A stretch of 37,629 nucleotides of DNA from assembly GCF_003265365.1 (NCBI RefSeq), contig NZ_AUPM01000003.1:79320-116948 (forward strand), in the 5' to 3' direction. The position numbers and the translations under genes were made by a program. Below the pieces are notes generated by a model that was not told the origin of the DNA, searched no databases, and worked only from the letters and a program-made list of their open reading frames with translations. This document shows, in pieces, positions 1-7,965 of the stretch (its first letter is position 1; every line of letters starts with the position of its first letter). This stretch comes from Petrotoga sp. 9PW.55.5.1 (GTDB lineage Bacteria; Thermotogota; Thermotogae; Petrotogales; Petrotogaceae).

Positions 1-38
1 CACAAAACGCTGCATCCACCCCTTCAGGGAAGGGGAAT
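1..38. repeat. palindromic repeat, partial copy 1
   Basis: Partial copy of a 54-base repeat, cut by the window edge. It carries the loop and right side of an inner hairpin (ACAAAACG, TGCA) and the outer hairpin CCCCTTC/GAAGGGG-like end closing with GGGGAAT. It lies in the same orientation as the next copy, 61 bases on, and as the right arm of the inverted-repeat element near the end of the window. Confidence 0.8.
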
Positions 39-45
39 AGAACCG

Positions 46-99
46 ACTACCCCGTCTGCAACACAAAACGCTGCATCCACCCCTTCAAGGAAGGGGAAT
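46..99. repeat. palindromic repeat, full copy 2
   Basis: Complete 54-base copy running from ACTACCCCGTC to GGAAGGGGAAT. It contains an inner TGCA...TGCA hairpin and an outer CCCCTTC-AA-GGAAGGGG hairpin. It is nearly identical to 37465-37518. It directly abuts, and probably truncated, the transposase remnant that follows, since the transposase-like reading frame runs into it. Confidence 0.85.
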
Positions 100-305
100 T
101 AAACCGCTAAAACATACATATAATGATGAATCTTGTTTGATTTTTCCTTCTTTAAACAAATATTTCTTCTTACGTCTTTCAAACCTCTTAACAGCAGTAG
201 CTCTTTTACATGAGTTAATTCACAATACTGAATTATCTTCTGACTCTTTTGTTTCTTACTTGATTTTAAATACTTCTCAATCATTCTATTAGTTAGTTTC
301 TCCAT
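100..305 (-). pseudogene. frameshifted, truncated transposase N-terminus
   Basis: The open frame starts at 305 with MEKLTNRMIEKYLK and continues SSKKQKSQKIIQYCELTHV, which resembles the N-terminal helix region of a family of integrase-type (rve/DDE) transposases that carry a KASKKEKSKILDE-like segment. After the A4 run (plus 204-207) the frame yields a dull sequence, but the -1 frame reads KRATAVKRFERRKKKYLFK, which continues the same lysine/arginine-rich domain. The simplest reading is loss of one A from the run; a programmed -1 slip is a weaker alternative because the run is only AAAAG. Everything downstream of about 60 residues is missing, replaced by the palindromic repeat. Family assignment rests on pattern memory and is moderate. 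Confidence 0.6.
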
Positions 306-369
306 ATCAAATGCCTCTGATTTTCCTTGTCCCCTTTAAAAAGAGTCAAGGATATGATATTGTTTCAAA

Positions 370-426
370 GACATCTAATTATGATCTAGCCAATTTTTTT
401 CACGGACATTTAATATGATCTAATCC
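370..426. repeat. pair of 22-base direct repeats, likely IS end
   Basis: Two imperfect direct repeats at 370-391 and 405-426 share GACAT-TAAT-ATGATCTA-CC, spaced 35 bases apart. They lie just upstream of the transposase remnant start. Tandem short repeats at an end are typical of transposase-binding ends of insertion sequences, so this is probably the surviving left end. The clpC promoter starts seven bases beyond the second repeat. Confidence 0.5.
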
Positions 427-432
427 ATCTTC

Positions 433-461
433 TTGACATTTATAATAAAAAGTATTATAAT
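433..461 (+). promoter_or_regulatory. clpC promoter, sigma-70 type
   Basis: TTGACA (433-438), 17-base spacer, TATAAT (456-461): a perfect housekeeping consensus. Transcription would start near 468, immediately before the CIRCE operator. Confidence 0.85.
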
Positions 462-471
462 AAAAGCGAAG

Positions 472-498
472 TTAGCAATTAATAGTTAAGAGTGATAA
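472..498 (+). promoter_or_regulatory. CIRCE operator (HrcA site)
   Basis: Left arm TTAGCAATT (472-480), 9-base spacer, right arm GAGTGATAA (490-498). The CIRCE consensus is TTAGCACTC-N9-GAGTGCTAA, so arms match 7/9 and 8/9 with the exact 9-base spacing. It sits at the expected transcript start of clpC, where bound HrcA would block RNA polymerase. The degenerate left arm suggests weaker binding than at groE or dnaK operons. Confidence 0.75.
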
Positions 499-535
499 AA
501 TAAAATATTACGTAAAGATATACGGAGGTGAAATA

Positions 536-2998
536 ATGAGATTTAATCCAAATGATTTTACTGAAAAATCTTTAAAGAGTTTCCAAGAAGCTCAAAATGT
601 ATTAGGATACTTTGGCGGAAATATATTAAAACCAGAACATTTATTGTTGGCAATTTTAAATATTAAAGACGAGAATATTGAACAATTGTTTGAAAGTTCA
701 AACATTATTACTTTAAAAAACAAATTAGAGGAAGCTTTATCTCAAGAAATGGGAGTTTATTATTCTATGCCATATAGTGGTCAGCAAGGCATCTATTTAT
801 CAAATAGTATGGCAAATTGTTTACAAATAGCTAAATCTGAATCAAAAAAGATGGGTTTTAAAAAAGTTCCTTTACTTGCTCTGTTGCTAGGAATTTTGTT
901 AGAAGGAAGTTCTCCAGCATCAAAATTACTGGCTACCTTTACTTCTGAAGCTTTAATAAGAGAACAACTTCAGGAATTAACTGAACAAGGTGATGAAGAA
1001 GTCGAAGGAGAAATGGGGAATCCTTTGAAAAAATTCACTATTGATTTAACTAAAGAAGCAAAGAAAGGAAAACTGACTCCAGTCATTGGCAGGGAAAAAG
1101 AGATTAATAGAATTATAGAAATATTATCAAGAAAATCAAAAAATAATCCTGTTTTAGTAGGAGATGCAGGCGTGGGTAAAACGGCTGTTGTTGAAGGTTT
1201 AGCTCAATTGATAGTTGAAGAAAATCCTCCCGAACATTTAAAAAATAAAACTATTCTTCAATTAGATATGGCTGGACTTTTAGCGGGTTCAAAGTTTAGA
1301 GGAGAGTTTGAAGAAAGATTAAAATCTGTGATTGATACTGTAAAGAAAAAAAACGAAGAGATTATTCTATTTATTGATGAATTGCACAACATTATTGGAG
1401 CTGGTGTTTCAGAAGGGAACGCAATGGATGCAGCAAACATTTTAAAACCAGCATTAGCCAGAGGAGAAATCAAGGTCATAGGTGCAACAACTTACGAAGA
1501 GTTTAAAAAATATATAGAAAAAGACAAGGCATTAGCAAGAAGGTTTCAACCAGTTTACGTTCAAGAGCCTTCAGTTAATGATGCAATAGAGATATTAAAA
1601 GGTATAAAAGCTACTTATGAAAAACATCATGGTGTTGAAATACTCGATGAAGCAATAGTGGGTGCTGTTAAACTTTCTCATAGATACATTAACGACAGGT
1701 ATTTACCAGATAAAGCTATTGATTTAATAGATGAAGCGTGTGCTAGAGTCAAGTTAAGAAATTCTGCTAAACCTGAGAAAATTAGAGAAATAGAAGCAAA
1801 AATGGGAATTCTTGAAGAAGAGATTAATAAGCTCACATTAGAAGAAAAATACGAGGAAGCTTCCAAAAAAAAGGCAGAGTATTTTGACCTACAAAAAGAA
1901 TTAGAAAAAACTCAAAAAGCTGTGCAAAGAGTTCAAAGTGAGATTGGTAATGTTGTTGATGAAGATATTATAGCTTCTTTAATTCAAGAATGGACTGGTA
2001 TTCCTGTTACAAGAATGGTTGAAGATGAGAAAAAGAAACTTGCTAATCTCGAAAATGAGATACATCAGCGACTTATTGATCAGGAAGAAGCAGTAAAAAC
2101 TGTTACAGAACACATTAAAAAAGCAAGAGCTGGGTTAAAAGACCCAAAAAAACCTGTAGGTTCTTTCTTATTCTTAGGTCCAACAGGTGTGGGAAAAACA
2201 GAATTAGCAAGAACTTTGGCAGAAATCTTATTTGGTACAGAAGATGCTCTTGTTAGGATAGATATGAGTGAATATATGGAAAAGTTCAATGTTTCAAGAT
2301 TAATTGGTTCGGCACCTGGATACGTTGGTTACGAAGAAGGAGGACAATTAACAGAAATTATTAGAAGAAGACCTTATTCTGTTGTACTTTTCGATGAAAT
2401 TGAGAAAGCTCATCCAGATGTTTTTAATATTTTACTTCAGATTTTAGATGATGGAAGATTAACAGATTCTCAAGGCAGAACAGTTAATTTTAGTAATACA
2501 ATAATTATATTAACATCTAACTTAGGTTCTGAATTTATCAACAAGTCCAAAAAAAGTATGGGCTTTGTAGAAGAGAGTGAAGAAGAAACATTTAGAGATA
2601 TAAAAGAAGAAGTGCTTGGACAAGTAAAAACCCTATTTAGGCCAGAATTTATTAATAGGTTAGATGATATTATTGTATTCAAACCATTAAGCCTTGCTCA
2701 TGTAAAAGAAATTGTTAATATAATGGTTTCTAGGTTAGAAGAAAGATTAAAAGAAAAAGAAATAAAAATTGAAATTACAGAATCTGCGAAAGAAATTTTA
2801 GCCAAAGAAGGATTTGATCCAGTATATGGGGCAAGGCCTTTAAGAAGAGTTATAGAAAGAAAGATTGAATCACCTTTAGCAAACATGATTATAGAAGATA
2901 CAATTAAAGAAGGAGATACTGTTATAGTAGATTCAAAAGATGGCGAAAATTTAGACATAAGAAAAGCTGCTGGGGAAATAGCAAAAAAGCGGGATTAA
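536..2998 (+). CDS. clpC: ClpC-type AAA+ protease ATPase
   Basis: ATP-driven unfoldase of 820 residues that feeds proteins to ClpP in the cytoplasm. The Clp N-terminal repeat domain covers about 1-145. The first AAA+ module has Walker A GDAGVGKT (209-216) and Walker B LFIDELHN. A short coiled middle domain (about 420-480) is of ClpC rather than ClpB size. The second AAA+ module has GPTGVGKT (about 548-555) and VVLFDEIEKAH. A KKSMGF segment before the C-terminal subdomain may be the ClpP-docking loop (IGF-like), favouring a protease partner over ClpB-like disaggregation. The ATG follows GGAGG with good spacing. It is monocistronic: own promoter, CIRCE site and terminator. Regulation by HrcA rather than CtsR is inferred from the operator. 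Confidence 0.93.
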   Translation: MRFNPNDFTEKSLKSFQEAQNVLGYFGGNILKPEHLLLAILNIKDENIEQLFESSNIITLKNKLEEALSQEMGVYYSMPYSGQQGIYLSNSMANCLQIAKSESKKMGFKKVPLLALLLGILLEGSSPASKLLATFTSEALIREQLQELTEQGDEEVEGEMGNPLKKFTIDLTKEAKKGKLTPVIGREKEINRIIEILSRKSKNNPVLVGDAGVGKTAVVEGLAQLIVEENPPEHLKNKTILQLDMAGLLAGSKFRGEFEERLKSVIDTVKKKNEEIILFIDELHNIIGAGVSEGNAMDAANILKPALARGEIKVIGATTYEEFKKYIEKDKALARRFQPVYVQEPSVNDAIEILKGIKATYEKHHGVEILDEAIVGAVKLSHRYINDRYLPDKAIDLIDEACARVKLRNSAKPEKIREIEAKMGILEEEINKLTLEEKYEEASKKKAEYFDLQKELEKTQKAVQRVQSEIGNVVDEDIIASLIQEWTGIPVTRMVEDEKKKLANLENEIHQRLIDQEEAVKTVTEHIKKARAGLKDPKKPVGSFLFLGPTGVGKTELARTLAEILFGTEDALVRIDMSEYMEKFNVSRLIGSAPGYVGYEEGGQLTEIIRRRPYSVVLFDEIEKAHPDVFNILLQILDDGRLTDSQGRTVNFSNTIIILTSNLGSEFINKSKKSMGFVEESEEETFRDIKEEVLGQVKTLFRPEFINRLDDIIVFKPLSLAHVKEIVNIMVSRLEERLKEKEIKIEITESAKEILAKEGFDPVYGARPLRRVIERKIESPLANMIIEDTIKEGDTVIVDSKDGENLDIRKAAGEIAKKRD

Positions 2999-3013
2999 GT
3001 CCCGCTTTTTTTT
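2989..3013. terminator. bidirectional terminator, clpC / rubredoxin
   Basis: Hairpin GCGGGA-TTAAG-TCCCGC (2989-3005) followed by eight T on the plus strand and preceded by six A, so it also reads as a terminator for the rubredoxin operon coming from the right. The clpC stop codon lies inside the loop. Confidence 0.9.
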
Positions 3014-3025
3014 AAATTATGTTTC

Positions 3026-3190
3026 TTAATCATCAAGAAGTTCAAAATCTTCCTTGCCTGCTCCACAAACAGGGCAAGTCCAATCTTCTGGCAAATCTTC
3101 AAAAGATGTTCCAGGTTCTATTCCGTTATCTGGATCTCCAGCTTCTGGATCGTAAATATAACCACAAATAGTGCATCTGTATTTTTTCAT
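3026..3190 (-). CDS. rubredoxin
   Basis: Small 54-residue one-iron electron carrier: [18 protein letters not shown] at the start and [14 protein letters not shown] near the end. The two CxxCG knuckles that bind Fe(SCys)4 are both present, and the length matches classical rubredoxins. AGGAG lies 8 bases before the ATG. It is the last gene of a rubrerythrin - superoxide reductase - rubredoxin operon, where it probably supplies electrons to both upstream enzymes. It shares the clpC terminator. Confidence 0.95.
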   Translation of the reverse strand: MKKYRCTICGYIYDPEAGDPDNGIEPGTSFEDLPEDWTCPVCGAGKEDFELLDD

Positions 3191-3227
3191 TTTCTATCAG
3201 CTCCTATAATTAATTTGAATTACCTAT

Positions 3228-3581
3228 TTACTCAACTACAATTTTTTTAGTATTTTCCCATAATCCATGAATATTACAGTGAGAAAGAGCTATTAAAGTA
3301 CCACTTTTTGATAAATTTAACTTTGATTTTATATGAGGCTCACTAACAACTGCCCCAAAGATATATCTTCCAAGATGAACAGTATTTGGATCATCATCAT
3401 ATTGAATAAATAGATCGATCCATTCAATATGGTGTTCTACGGTATTAGGATGTTTTATCTCTTTTCCTACTTGAATATCTACTTCAAATTCTTCATTTGC
3501 CTTAACCTTATCTACGCAATCAATAGTAGGAACATGTTTTTCTTCTTTAAAATCCTTAATTTTTATTACATCACCTAGCAA
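3228..3581 (-). CDS. sor: superoxide reductase (neelaredoxin type)
   Basis: 117-residue mononuclear iron enzyme that reduces superoxide to hydrogen peroxide without making oxygen. EKHVP near residue 14, KHPNTVEHHIEWI and the C-terminal SHCNIHGLW give the four histidines, one cysteine and the Glu/Lys pair expected of the Fe(His)4Cys centre. The N-terminal desulforedoxin domain is absent, so this is the one-iron class. The only in-frame start is TTG at 3581, behind GGGGTG. It sits between rubrerythrin (55 bases upstream) and rubredoxin (37 bases downstream) on the same strand; the peroxide it makes would be removed by rubrerythrin. Confidence 0.93.
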   Translation of the reverse strand: MLGDVIKIKDFKEEKHVPTIDCVDKVKANEEFEVDIQVGKEIKHPNTVEHHIEWIDLFIQYDDDPNTVHLGRYIFGAVVSEPHIKSKLNLSKSGTLIALSHCNIHGLWENTKKIVVE

Positions 3582-3636
3582 AATAACACCCCCCAGTTGT
3601 TTAAAATTTGAACCTTAAAAGATTTAAACACGGTTA

Positions 3637-4146
3637 CTAAAATTCTATAAATTTACTTTTTGGGGCTCCACAAACTGGACATTTTTCTGGAGCTTCTCCC
3701 TCTACTGTGTAACCACAAACATCGCATATAAATATCTTACCAACCTCTACATCCTTACCTTGTTCAACAACTTTTTTAGCGTTTTTATACCATTCTGCGT
3801 GGATTTTTTCCGCTTCTAATGCGAAGTAAGTTGTTCTTACTGCTTCATTTTCTTCTTGGAAGTTAGCTGCGTTATTATATACCGGATACATCTCTTCTAC
3901 TTCAAAATTCTCTCCATCAATACATTGTTGCAAATTATCATCTGTTGAGCCAATGTATCCCAATGCTCTATAATGGTTTCTTGCATGTACAAACTCAGCA
4001 TGGGCTATAGCTTTCCACATTCTAGAAAGATTCTTTAAGCCTTTTTCTTCAGCTTCAGCAGAAAAGATAAGATATTTCATATGAGCTTTTGATTCTCCAC
4101 AAAATGCATCTTCTAAGAATTGCCTTGTCATCTCTCTTTCAACCAC
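3637..4146 (-). CDS. rbr: rubrerythrin
   Basis: 169-residue NAD(P)H-linked peroxide reductase. The N-terminal ferritin-like four-helix bundle carries the di-iron ligands in [21 protein letters not shown] and [12 protein letters not shown]. The C-terminal rubredoxin-like domain has [20 protein letters not shown] (about residues 141-160). The start is GTG at 4146, eight bases after GGAGG. It heads the operon with superoxide reductase and rubredoxin, a standard anaerobe set for surviving oxygen exposure. The H-NOX chemoreceptor gene ends 123 bases upstream on the same strand. Confidence 0.95.
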   Translation of the reverse strand: MVEREMTRQFLEDAFCGESKAHMKYLIFSAEAEEKGLKNLSRMWKAIAHAEFVHARNHYRALGYIGSTDDNLQQCIDGENFEVEEMYPVYNNAANFQEENEAVRTTYFALEAEKIHAEWYKNAKKVVEQGKDVEVGKIFICDVCGYTVEGEAPEKCPVCGAPKSKFIEF

Positions 4147-4215
4147 TTTATCTACCTCCTTTTTTAAATTTTGATAATCTTTTTTACGTTTGGATTATTA
4201 TATAGTCCGATGTAA

Positions 4216-4224
4216 ATTATAGCA
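4216..4224 (-). promoter_or_regulatory. possible rbr operon promoter, extended -10
   Basis: On the minus strand TGCTATAAT lies about 70 bases before the rubrerythrin start. A good -35 is not visible. A second TATAAT at 4197-4202 lies downstream. This gap of 123 bases is the only space for a promoter of the oxygen-defence operon if it is not read from the chemoreceptor gene. Confidence 0.35.
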
Positions 4225-4269
4225 TAGAAATTTAAAGATAAAATAAAAAACAAATAAATTAAATTTTAC

Positions 4270-6087
4270 TTACTGATTCCTTTGTGAAAATGTGCCCTTT
4301 AGATCTGCAATGAAATTTTCAATTTCTACTAAATCTTCAAGTATATCTCTGATATTGTTTACAAAAGTTTTAACTGATGAGGAAATTTCCTCTGCGGTTG
4401 CAGAACCTTCTTCGGAAATTGCTAGTAAGTTTTGAGTGTTTTTTGTTAAGTCCTCTAGTTTTGTTCCTTCAGCACTAAGAGCGTTCAAGATGTGTCTAAT
4501 ATCGTTTGTTATTTTTTCAATATTATCAGCGGATTCTCTGTTGTCTTTTGAGCTAACTCTTAAATTGTTTGCTCCTTCTTTCATGGAAGTATATTCTTTT
4601 TCTACTGTTTGCGTGAATAAAGTTATTCCTGATGAAATTCTATTTAGTATTTTGTCTATCTGTGAAGCCGCTGTTTTACTTTCTTCAGCTAACGATCTTA
4701 TTTCATCAGCAACAACAGCAAATCCTCTTCCTGCTTCTCCGGCTCTTGAAGCTTCTATTGCTGCATTAAGAGCCAAAAGATTTGTTTGTTCTGCTATACC
4801 TTTTACTGTATCTACTACTTTTAATATTTCCTTGGTATCTTCTTCCAATTTGTCGCTTTCCTTTACTAAACTGCTAAACCGTTCACTCATCTCTTCTATT
4901 TCATTTGAAGAGTTTTCAACTTTTATAGAAGAATTGTTAATTTTCTTAACAGCATCTTCTAAGGATTCTACCATGTGAGTTTCTTGATTAATAATATCTT
5001 GAATTGTATTAACATTTGTATCTATTACGTTAGAAATAGACTCTGCATCGGTAGCAATTTGCTCTGAACTTATGGCTACTTGTTCTACTAACTCACTAAT
5101 AGAATCGCTAACATCTCGCATTTCTTTGGCTCTTTCCCCTACTCTTGAAGTGAATGTTTCTATCTCCTCTATATCTCCTGATAATTCAATAAATAAACCG
5201 TTTAATTCATTTCTAATTTTATCTATTTCTCTGGTATGTTTTTCCAATAATGATTCTCCTTTAAGTAAAAATGGTTCGTCATAATTCTGATTGGATAGAC
5301 TTTTTAAACCCTCATTTGAATAATTGAAAATTCTCTTAAAATAGCCGCCCATAAAGAATATGAATAAACCCGACAAGACTCCGGTTAATAAAGAACTGTA
5401 CCAATTAGTTCCTAAAAGAAAATTAAAAAGCCAAGACAAAACAAAAATTACAACTATAGAATAAAAGGTTAATGAAGTAAAGAAAGACTTTATTACACTA
5501 AAACCAATTGCTAAAAGAAAAGTAGTTTTCTTTACTTTAGCGTATGGTTTTTCACTTTTGAGTTTTATTTTTATAAAACTACCTTTTTCAGTGGTTCCTT
5601 GATCTAGAATTTCATATTCTATTTTTTCGTCAAAAACTTCAGCGCTACCCTCTAATAGTCCTAAAAAATAATATCTCATATCCCTAAAGGATCGATAAGT
5701 TAAAAAAGCAGAATTGCTATCGATAATTTCGAATTCTATTGCTGGAGGTCTAGCCCCTTGAATCCTTCTTGTTAGAGATTTATGAACGTCATTCATAGAA
5801 GATAAAAAAGATAAAAGCCCTTTCTTTTTAAAAAAATTAGGATAATATTTTTTAAAAGTATATATATTTTTGTTTCCAAGTTCTTTCATTATCTCATCTT
5901 TAGATTTTTTTGATTTTTTTGTCATTAGATCCAATAAACTATTTACTTTTTCTTCTTCTAGATCTTCAAAAGGAGAAAAGTGTTTGTTCCTTGGAATTCC
6001 TACATTATCCATCATTTCGTTAACAAAATCATTTCCATAAGTATTTCTCCATGTTTCAAGCCATGTTTCAATTAGCATACCTTTCAT
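4270..6087 (-). CDS. H-NOX haem gas-sensing chemoreceptor (MCP)
   Basis: 605-residue methyl-accepting chemotaxis protein. Residues 1-185 are an H-NOX (HNOB) haem domain collinear with the Caldanaerobacter (Tte) domain: proximal haem ligand His102 in NDVHKSLT, Pro115 in GARPP, and the haem-propionate motif Tyr131-Ser133-Arg135 fall at identical numbers. The distal-pocket residues Trp9, Asn74 and Tyr140 that stabilise bound O2 in Tte are also kept, so O2 binding is predicted as well as NO. Two membrane helices follow (about 206-250) with hardly any outside loop, so sensing is cytoplasmic. The signalling domain occupies the rest, with the conserved hairpin tip [19 protein letters not shown] at 433-451. 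No clear HAMP. It lies directly upstream of the rubrerythrin operon, suggesting an oxygen-avoidance role. Confidence 0.93.
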   Translation of the reverse strand: MKGMLIETWLETWRNTYGNDFVNEMMDNVGIPRNKHFSPFEDLEEEKVNSLLDLMTKKSKKSKDEIMKELGNKNIYTFKKYYPNFFKKKGLLSFLSSMNDVHKSLTRRIQGARPPAIEFEIIDSNSAFLTYRSFRDMRYYFLGLLEGSAEVFDEKIEYEILDQGTTEKGSFIKIKLKSEKPYAKVKKTTFLLAIGFSVIKSFFTSLTFYSIVVIFVLSWLFNFLLGTNWYSSLLTGVLSGLFIFFMGGYFKRIFNYSNEGLKSLSNQNYDEPFLLKGESLLEKHTREIDKIRNELNGLFIELSGDIEEIETFTSRVGERAKEMRDVSDSISELVEQVAISSEQIATDAESISNVIDTNVNTIQDIINQETHMVESLEDAVKKINNSSIKVENSSNEIEEMSERFSSLVKESDKLEEDTKEILKVVDTVKGIAEQTNLLALNAAIEASRAGEAGRGFAVVADEIRSLAEESKTAASQIDKILNRISSGITLFTQTVEKEYTSMKEGANNLRVSSKDNRESADNIEKITNDIRHILNALSAEGTKLEDLTKNTQNLLAISEEGSATAEEISSSVKTFVNNIRDILEDLVEIENFIADLKGTFSQRNQ

Positions 6088-6141
6088 AAGAAGTTTCCCC
6101 CTTTTAACTAAGACTTTTTCTTAATATTTAATTGTATTGAA

Positions 6142-6150
6142 ATTATACCA
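6142..6150 (-). promoter_or_regulatory. extended -10 promoter of the chemoreceptor
   Basis: Minus-strand TGGTATAAT about 55 bases before the chemoreceptor ATG, with no good -35. The same 9-mer stands before glk, proS and the last gene of the window. Confidence 0.5.
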
Positions 6151-6163
6151 CAAACATTGCTCT

Positions 6164-6190
6164 TTGAAATTATATTATAAATGTTATAAT
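6164..6190 (+). promoter_or_regulatory. possible promoter for 6233-7114 genes
   Basis: TTGAAA (6164-6169) and TATAAT (6185-6190), but with a 15-base spacer, two short of ideal. It lies 43 bases before the ATG at 6233, in the divergent gap shared with the chemoreceptor. Confidence 0.4.
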
Positions 6191-6232
6191 ATAAGGGATA
6201 GTTCAATATTTCAAAAAGGGGAGTGAGATTAA

Positions 6233-6553
6233 ATGTCCCAAAACGAAAAAATTAAAGACGTTAAAGAGTTAGAAATTAGGATTGAGAAATTAGAAGCTGA
6301 GAATAGTGAAAATAAAGCAGCCATAAGTGATTTAGAATATCAAAATGCTCAAATGAAAAAAAAGTTAAATAATTTGTGGCATAAATTAAAAGTTTTGTTT
6401 TTTTTAAGCTTAGCTTTATTGGTTATGATTGTATTAATGTTTACTACTACTCCCCCAATTGTTGTGGGACTGTGGATAATATTTGGCACGGTGTTTTTAA
6501 CTATTGCTTTGTTTGTTTTCTTTGCTAGATTTACTTTCACAAAATTTGATTGA
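6233..6553 (+). CDS. small coiled-coil membrane protein, unknown function
   Basis: 106 residues that I do not assign to a family. Residues about 5-52 are a charged heptad-like coiled coil (EIRIEKLEAENSENKAAIS), followed by two hydrophobic segments (about 53-71 and 74-97) that would form a membrane hairpin, leaving the coiled coil in the cytoplasm. GGGGAG precedes the ATG. The HD-hydrolase gene starts 12 bases after its stop, so the two are probably co-transcribed. The gene diverges from the H-NOX chemoreceptor. Confidence 0.75.
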   Translation: MSQNEKIKDVKELEIRIEKLEAENSENKAAISDLEYQNAQMKKKLNNLWHKLKVLFFLSLALLVMIVLMFTTTPPIVVGLWIIFGTVFLTIALFVFFARFTFTKFD

Positions 6554-6565
6554 GGAGTGATTTTT

Positions 6566-7114
6566 TTGAATAGGGAAGAAGCTTTAGAACTGTTGAATGA
6601 AAATTTAAAAACCGAGAATCTTGTTACACATAGTTTAGCTGTAGGGGCAATAATGAAAGAACTGGCAATTAGATTGAATCAAGATAAAGAAAAATGGGAA
6701 ATAACAGGGTTGCTCCATGATTTAGATTATGAAATAACAAAAAACGATCCTGAGAATCATGCAGTGAAAACAGTGGAAATGCTTAATGATAAAGTTGATG
6801 ATGAAACTAAAAACGCAATATTGGCTCACAATGAAAAAAAGGAGCTAGAAACTAATATAGAAATAGCTTTATACGCTGCGGACCAACTTTCTGGGCTTAT
6901 AGTAGCTGCCGTATTAGTTAGACCAACAAAAGATATAAACGAATTAACTGTAAAATCTTTAAAGAAAAAATTCAAGGACAAGGCTTTTGCAAGGGGAGCA
7001 GACAGGGATAAGATAAAAGAAATTTCAAAGTTAAATATAGAGTTGAACGAATTCTTTGAGATAGGCATTAGAGGAATGGCGAATATTAAAGATGAACTTA
7101 GATTGGATGGATAA
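6566..7114 (+). CDS. HD-domain phosphohydrolase
   Basis: About 182 residues with the HD-superfamily metal-binding pattern: THSLAVGAI (first His), GLLHDLDYE (the HD pair), ENHAVKTVEML and AILAHN. This resembles small stand-alone HD proteins thought to act on nucleotides or phosphate esters; the substrate cannot be told. I start it at TTG 6566, eight bases after GGAG. The longer GTG start at 6557 would put the start codon inside that ribosome binding site. It follows the coiled-coil membrane protein closely, and a small convergent membrane protein gene begins six bases past its stop. Confidence 0.85.
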   Translation: MNREEALELLNENLKTENLVTHSLAVGAIMKELAIRLNQDKEKWEITGLLHDLDYEITKNDPENHAVKTVEMLNDKVDDETKNAILAHNEKKELETNIEIALYAADQLSGLIVAAVLVRPTKDINELTVKSLKKKFKDKAFARGADRDKIKEISKLNIELNEFFEIGIRGMANIKDELRLDG

Positions 7115-7119
7115 CCTAA

Positions 7120-7359
7120 CTAATCCCTATCATCATTATCATCATTATTTTCTTTAGATTTTTTTTCTAATTCTTGTATTCTTAGGTTAGTAAATGTAAA
7201 GAAGGAAACTGCTACAACTCCAAAAGTGGCTAAAATCCATATAAATAATAAAAACCAAAAAAACTTAGGAAGGAAAAAATAAAAAATAAGAAGTATAGCT
7301 ATAGAAATAACAAAATAATACATTAAAAAAAAGACTATTCTTTTTTTATCTTGATCCAT
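7120..7359 (-). CDS. small two-helix membrane protein, unknown
   Basis: 79 residues: short basic start (MDQDKKR), two long hydrophobic helices (about 8-30 and 33-56), then a charged, acidic tail ending KENNDDNDDRD. No family recognised. AGGAGG stands 7 bases before the ATG, which supports a real gene. It is convergent with the HD gene and divergent from the 2H-ligase gene with only 33 bases between, so promoters must lie inside neighbours. Confidence 0.6.
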   Translation of the reverse strand: MDQDKKRIVFFLMYYFVISIAILLIFYFFLPKFFWFLLFIWILATFGVVAVSFFTFTNLRIQELEKKSKENNDDNDDRD

Positions 7360-7392
7360 AATTTATCCTCCTAGAAAAAAGGTGATTAAAAA

Positions 7393-7965
7393 ATGCAAGC
7401 CCTCTTAAGTATTTTACCTCAGCCATTTTACGATAGAATAACAAAATTGTGGGAAGAGTTAGAAAATGAATTTAATATAAAATGGGTAAAAGATAACATA
7501 CCCTTTCCACATATAACATGGAGTGTGGCAGAGCAATATAAAAATATAGATATAAAAGGTGCGATAAAAAAAGCCACAAAAGAATTAGATTCAATTGCTA
7601 TAAAAACTGAAGGACTTGCCTTATTTACTGGTAAAAAAATGACTTTATATATTCCAATAAAACCAACCAAGGAACTGCTCGATTTTCACGGGCACCTATG
7701 GGATATCGTAAATGTTAACGAAACGAAACTTAATGTATACTATTCTCCAAAAAATTGGTTCCCCCATATTACTTTAGCAGTTGAAGATATTAACAAACAA
7801 AACATCGGTAACGTAATAAGTTATCTTTCTGAAAGAAAATTTAAGTACCAGATAAAATTAGAGTCTATCTCAATGGTATATAGAGAAGTCGGTAAAGATG
7901 TAAAAATCGATGAAACTTTTGGAATTCCTAAAAAACCGAAAAAGAAAAGAAAAAATTCTAGGTAG
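7393..7965 (+). CDS. 2H phosphoesterase / 2'-5' RNA ligase-like protein
   Basis: 190 residues with the two hallmark motifs of the 2H superfamily: PHITW (about residue 37) and FPHITLAV (about residue 123), each supplying a catalytic His and Thr. Members include ThpR/LigT RNA cyclic phosphodiesterases and other 2',3'-cyclic-phosphate or ADP-ribose phosphoesterases; the true substrate is unknown. The C-terminus is very basic (PKKPKKKRKNSR), consistent with nucleic-acid binding. AAAGGTG precedes the ATG. Its last eight bases overlap the end of the convergent DUF368 gene. Confidence 0.85.
   Translation: MQALLSILPQPFYDRITKLWEELENEFNIKWVKDNIPFPHITWSVAEQYKNIDIKGAIKKATKELDSIAIKTEGLALFTGKKMTLYIPIKPTKELLDFHGHLWDIVNVNETKLNVYYSPKNWFPHITLAVEDINKQNIGNVISYLSERKFKYQIKLESISMVYREVGKDVKIDETFGIPKKPKKKRKNSR

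Noticed and set aside
1-99. Two similar units 61 bases apart looked like a CRISPR start
   Set aside because: Only two copies, the units contain nested hairpins, the spacer is 7 bases, and a further copy is inverted-paired at 37465. This is a palindromic repeat family.
4197-4221. PerR-like box in the rubrerythrin leader
   Set aside because: AT-rich TATAATAAT segments occur, but no full TTATAAT-N-ATTATAA palindrome.
4436-4978. 180-codon plus-strand frame inside the chemoreceptor
   Set aside because: Shadow of the strongly coding minus-strand MCP domain, with a serine/leucine-rich product of no family and no start signals.
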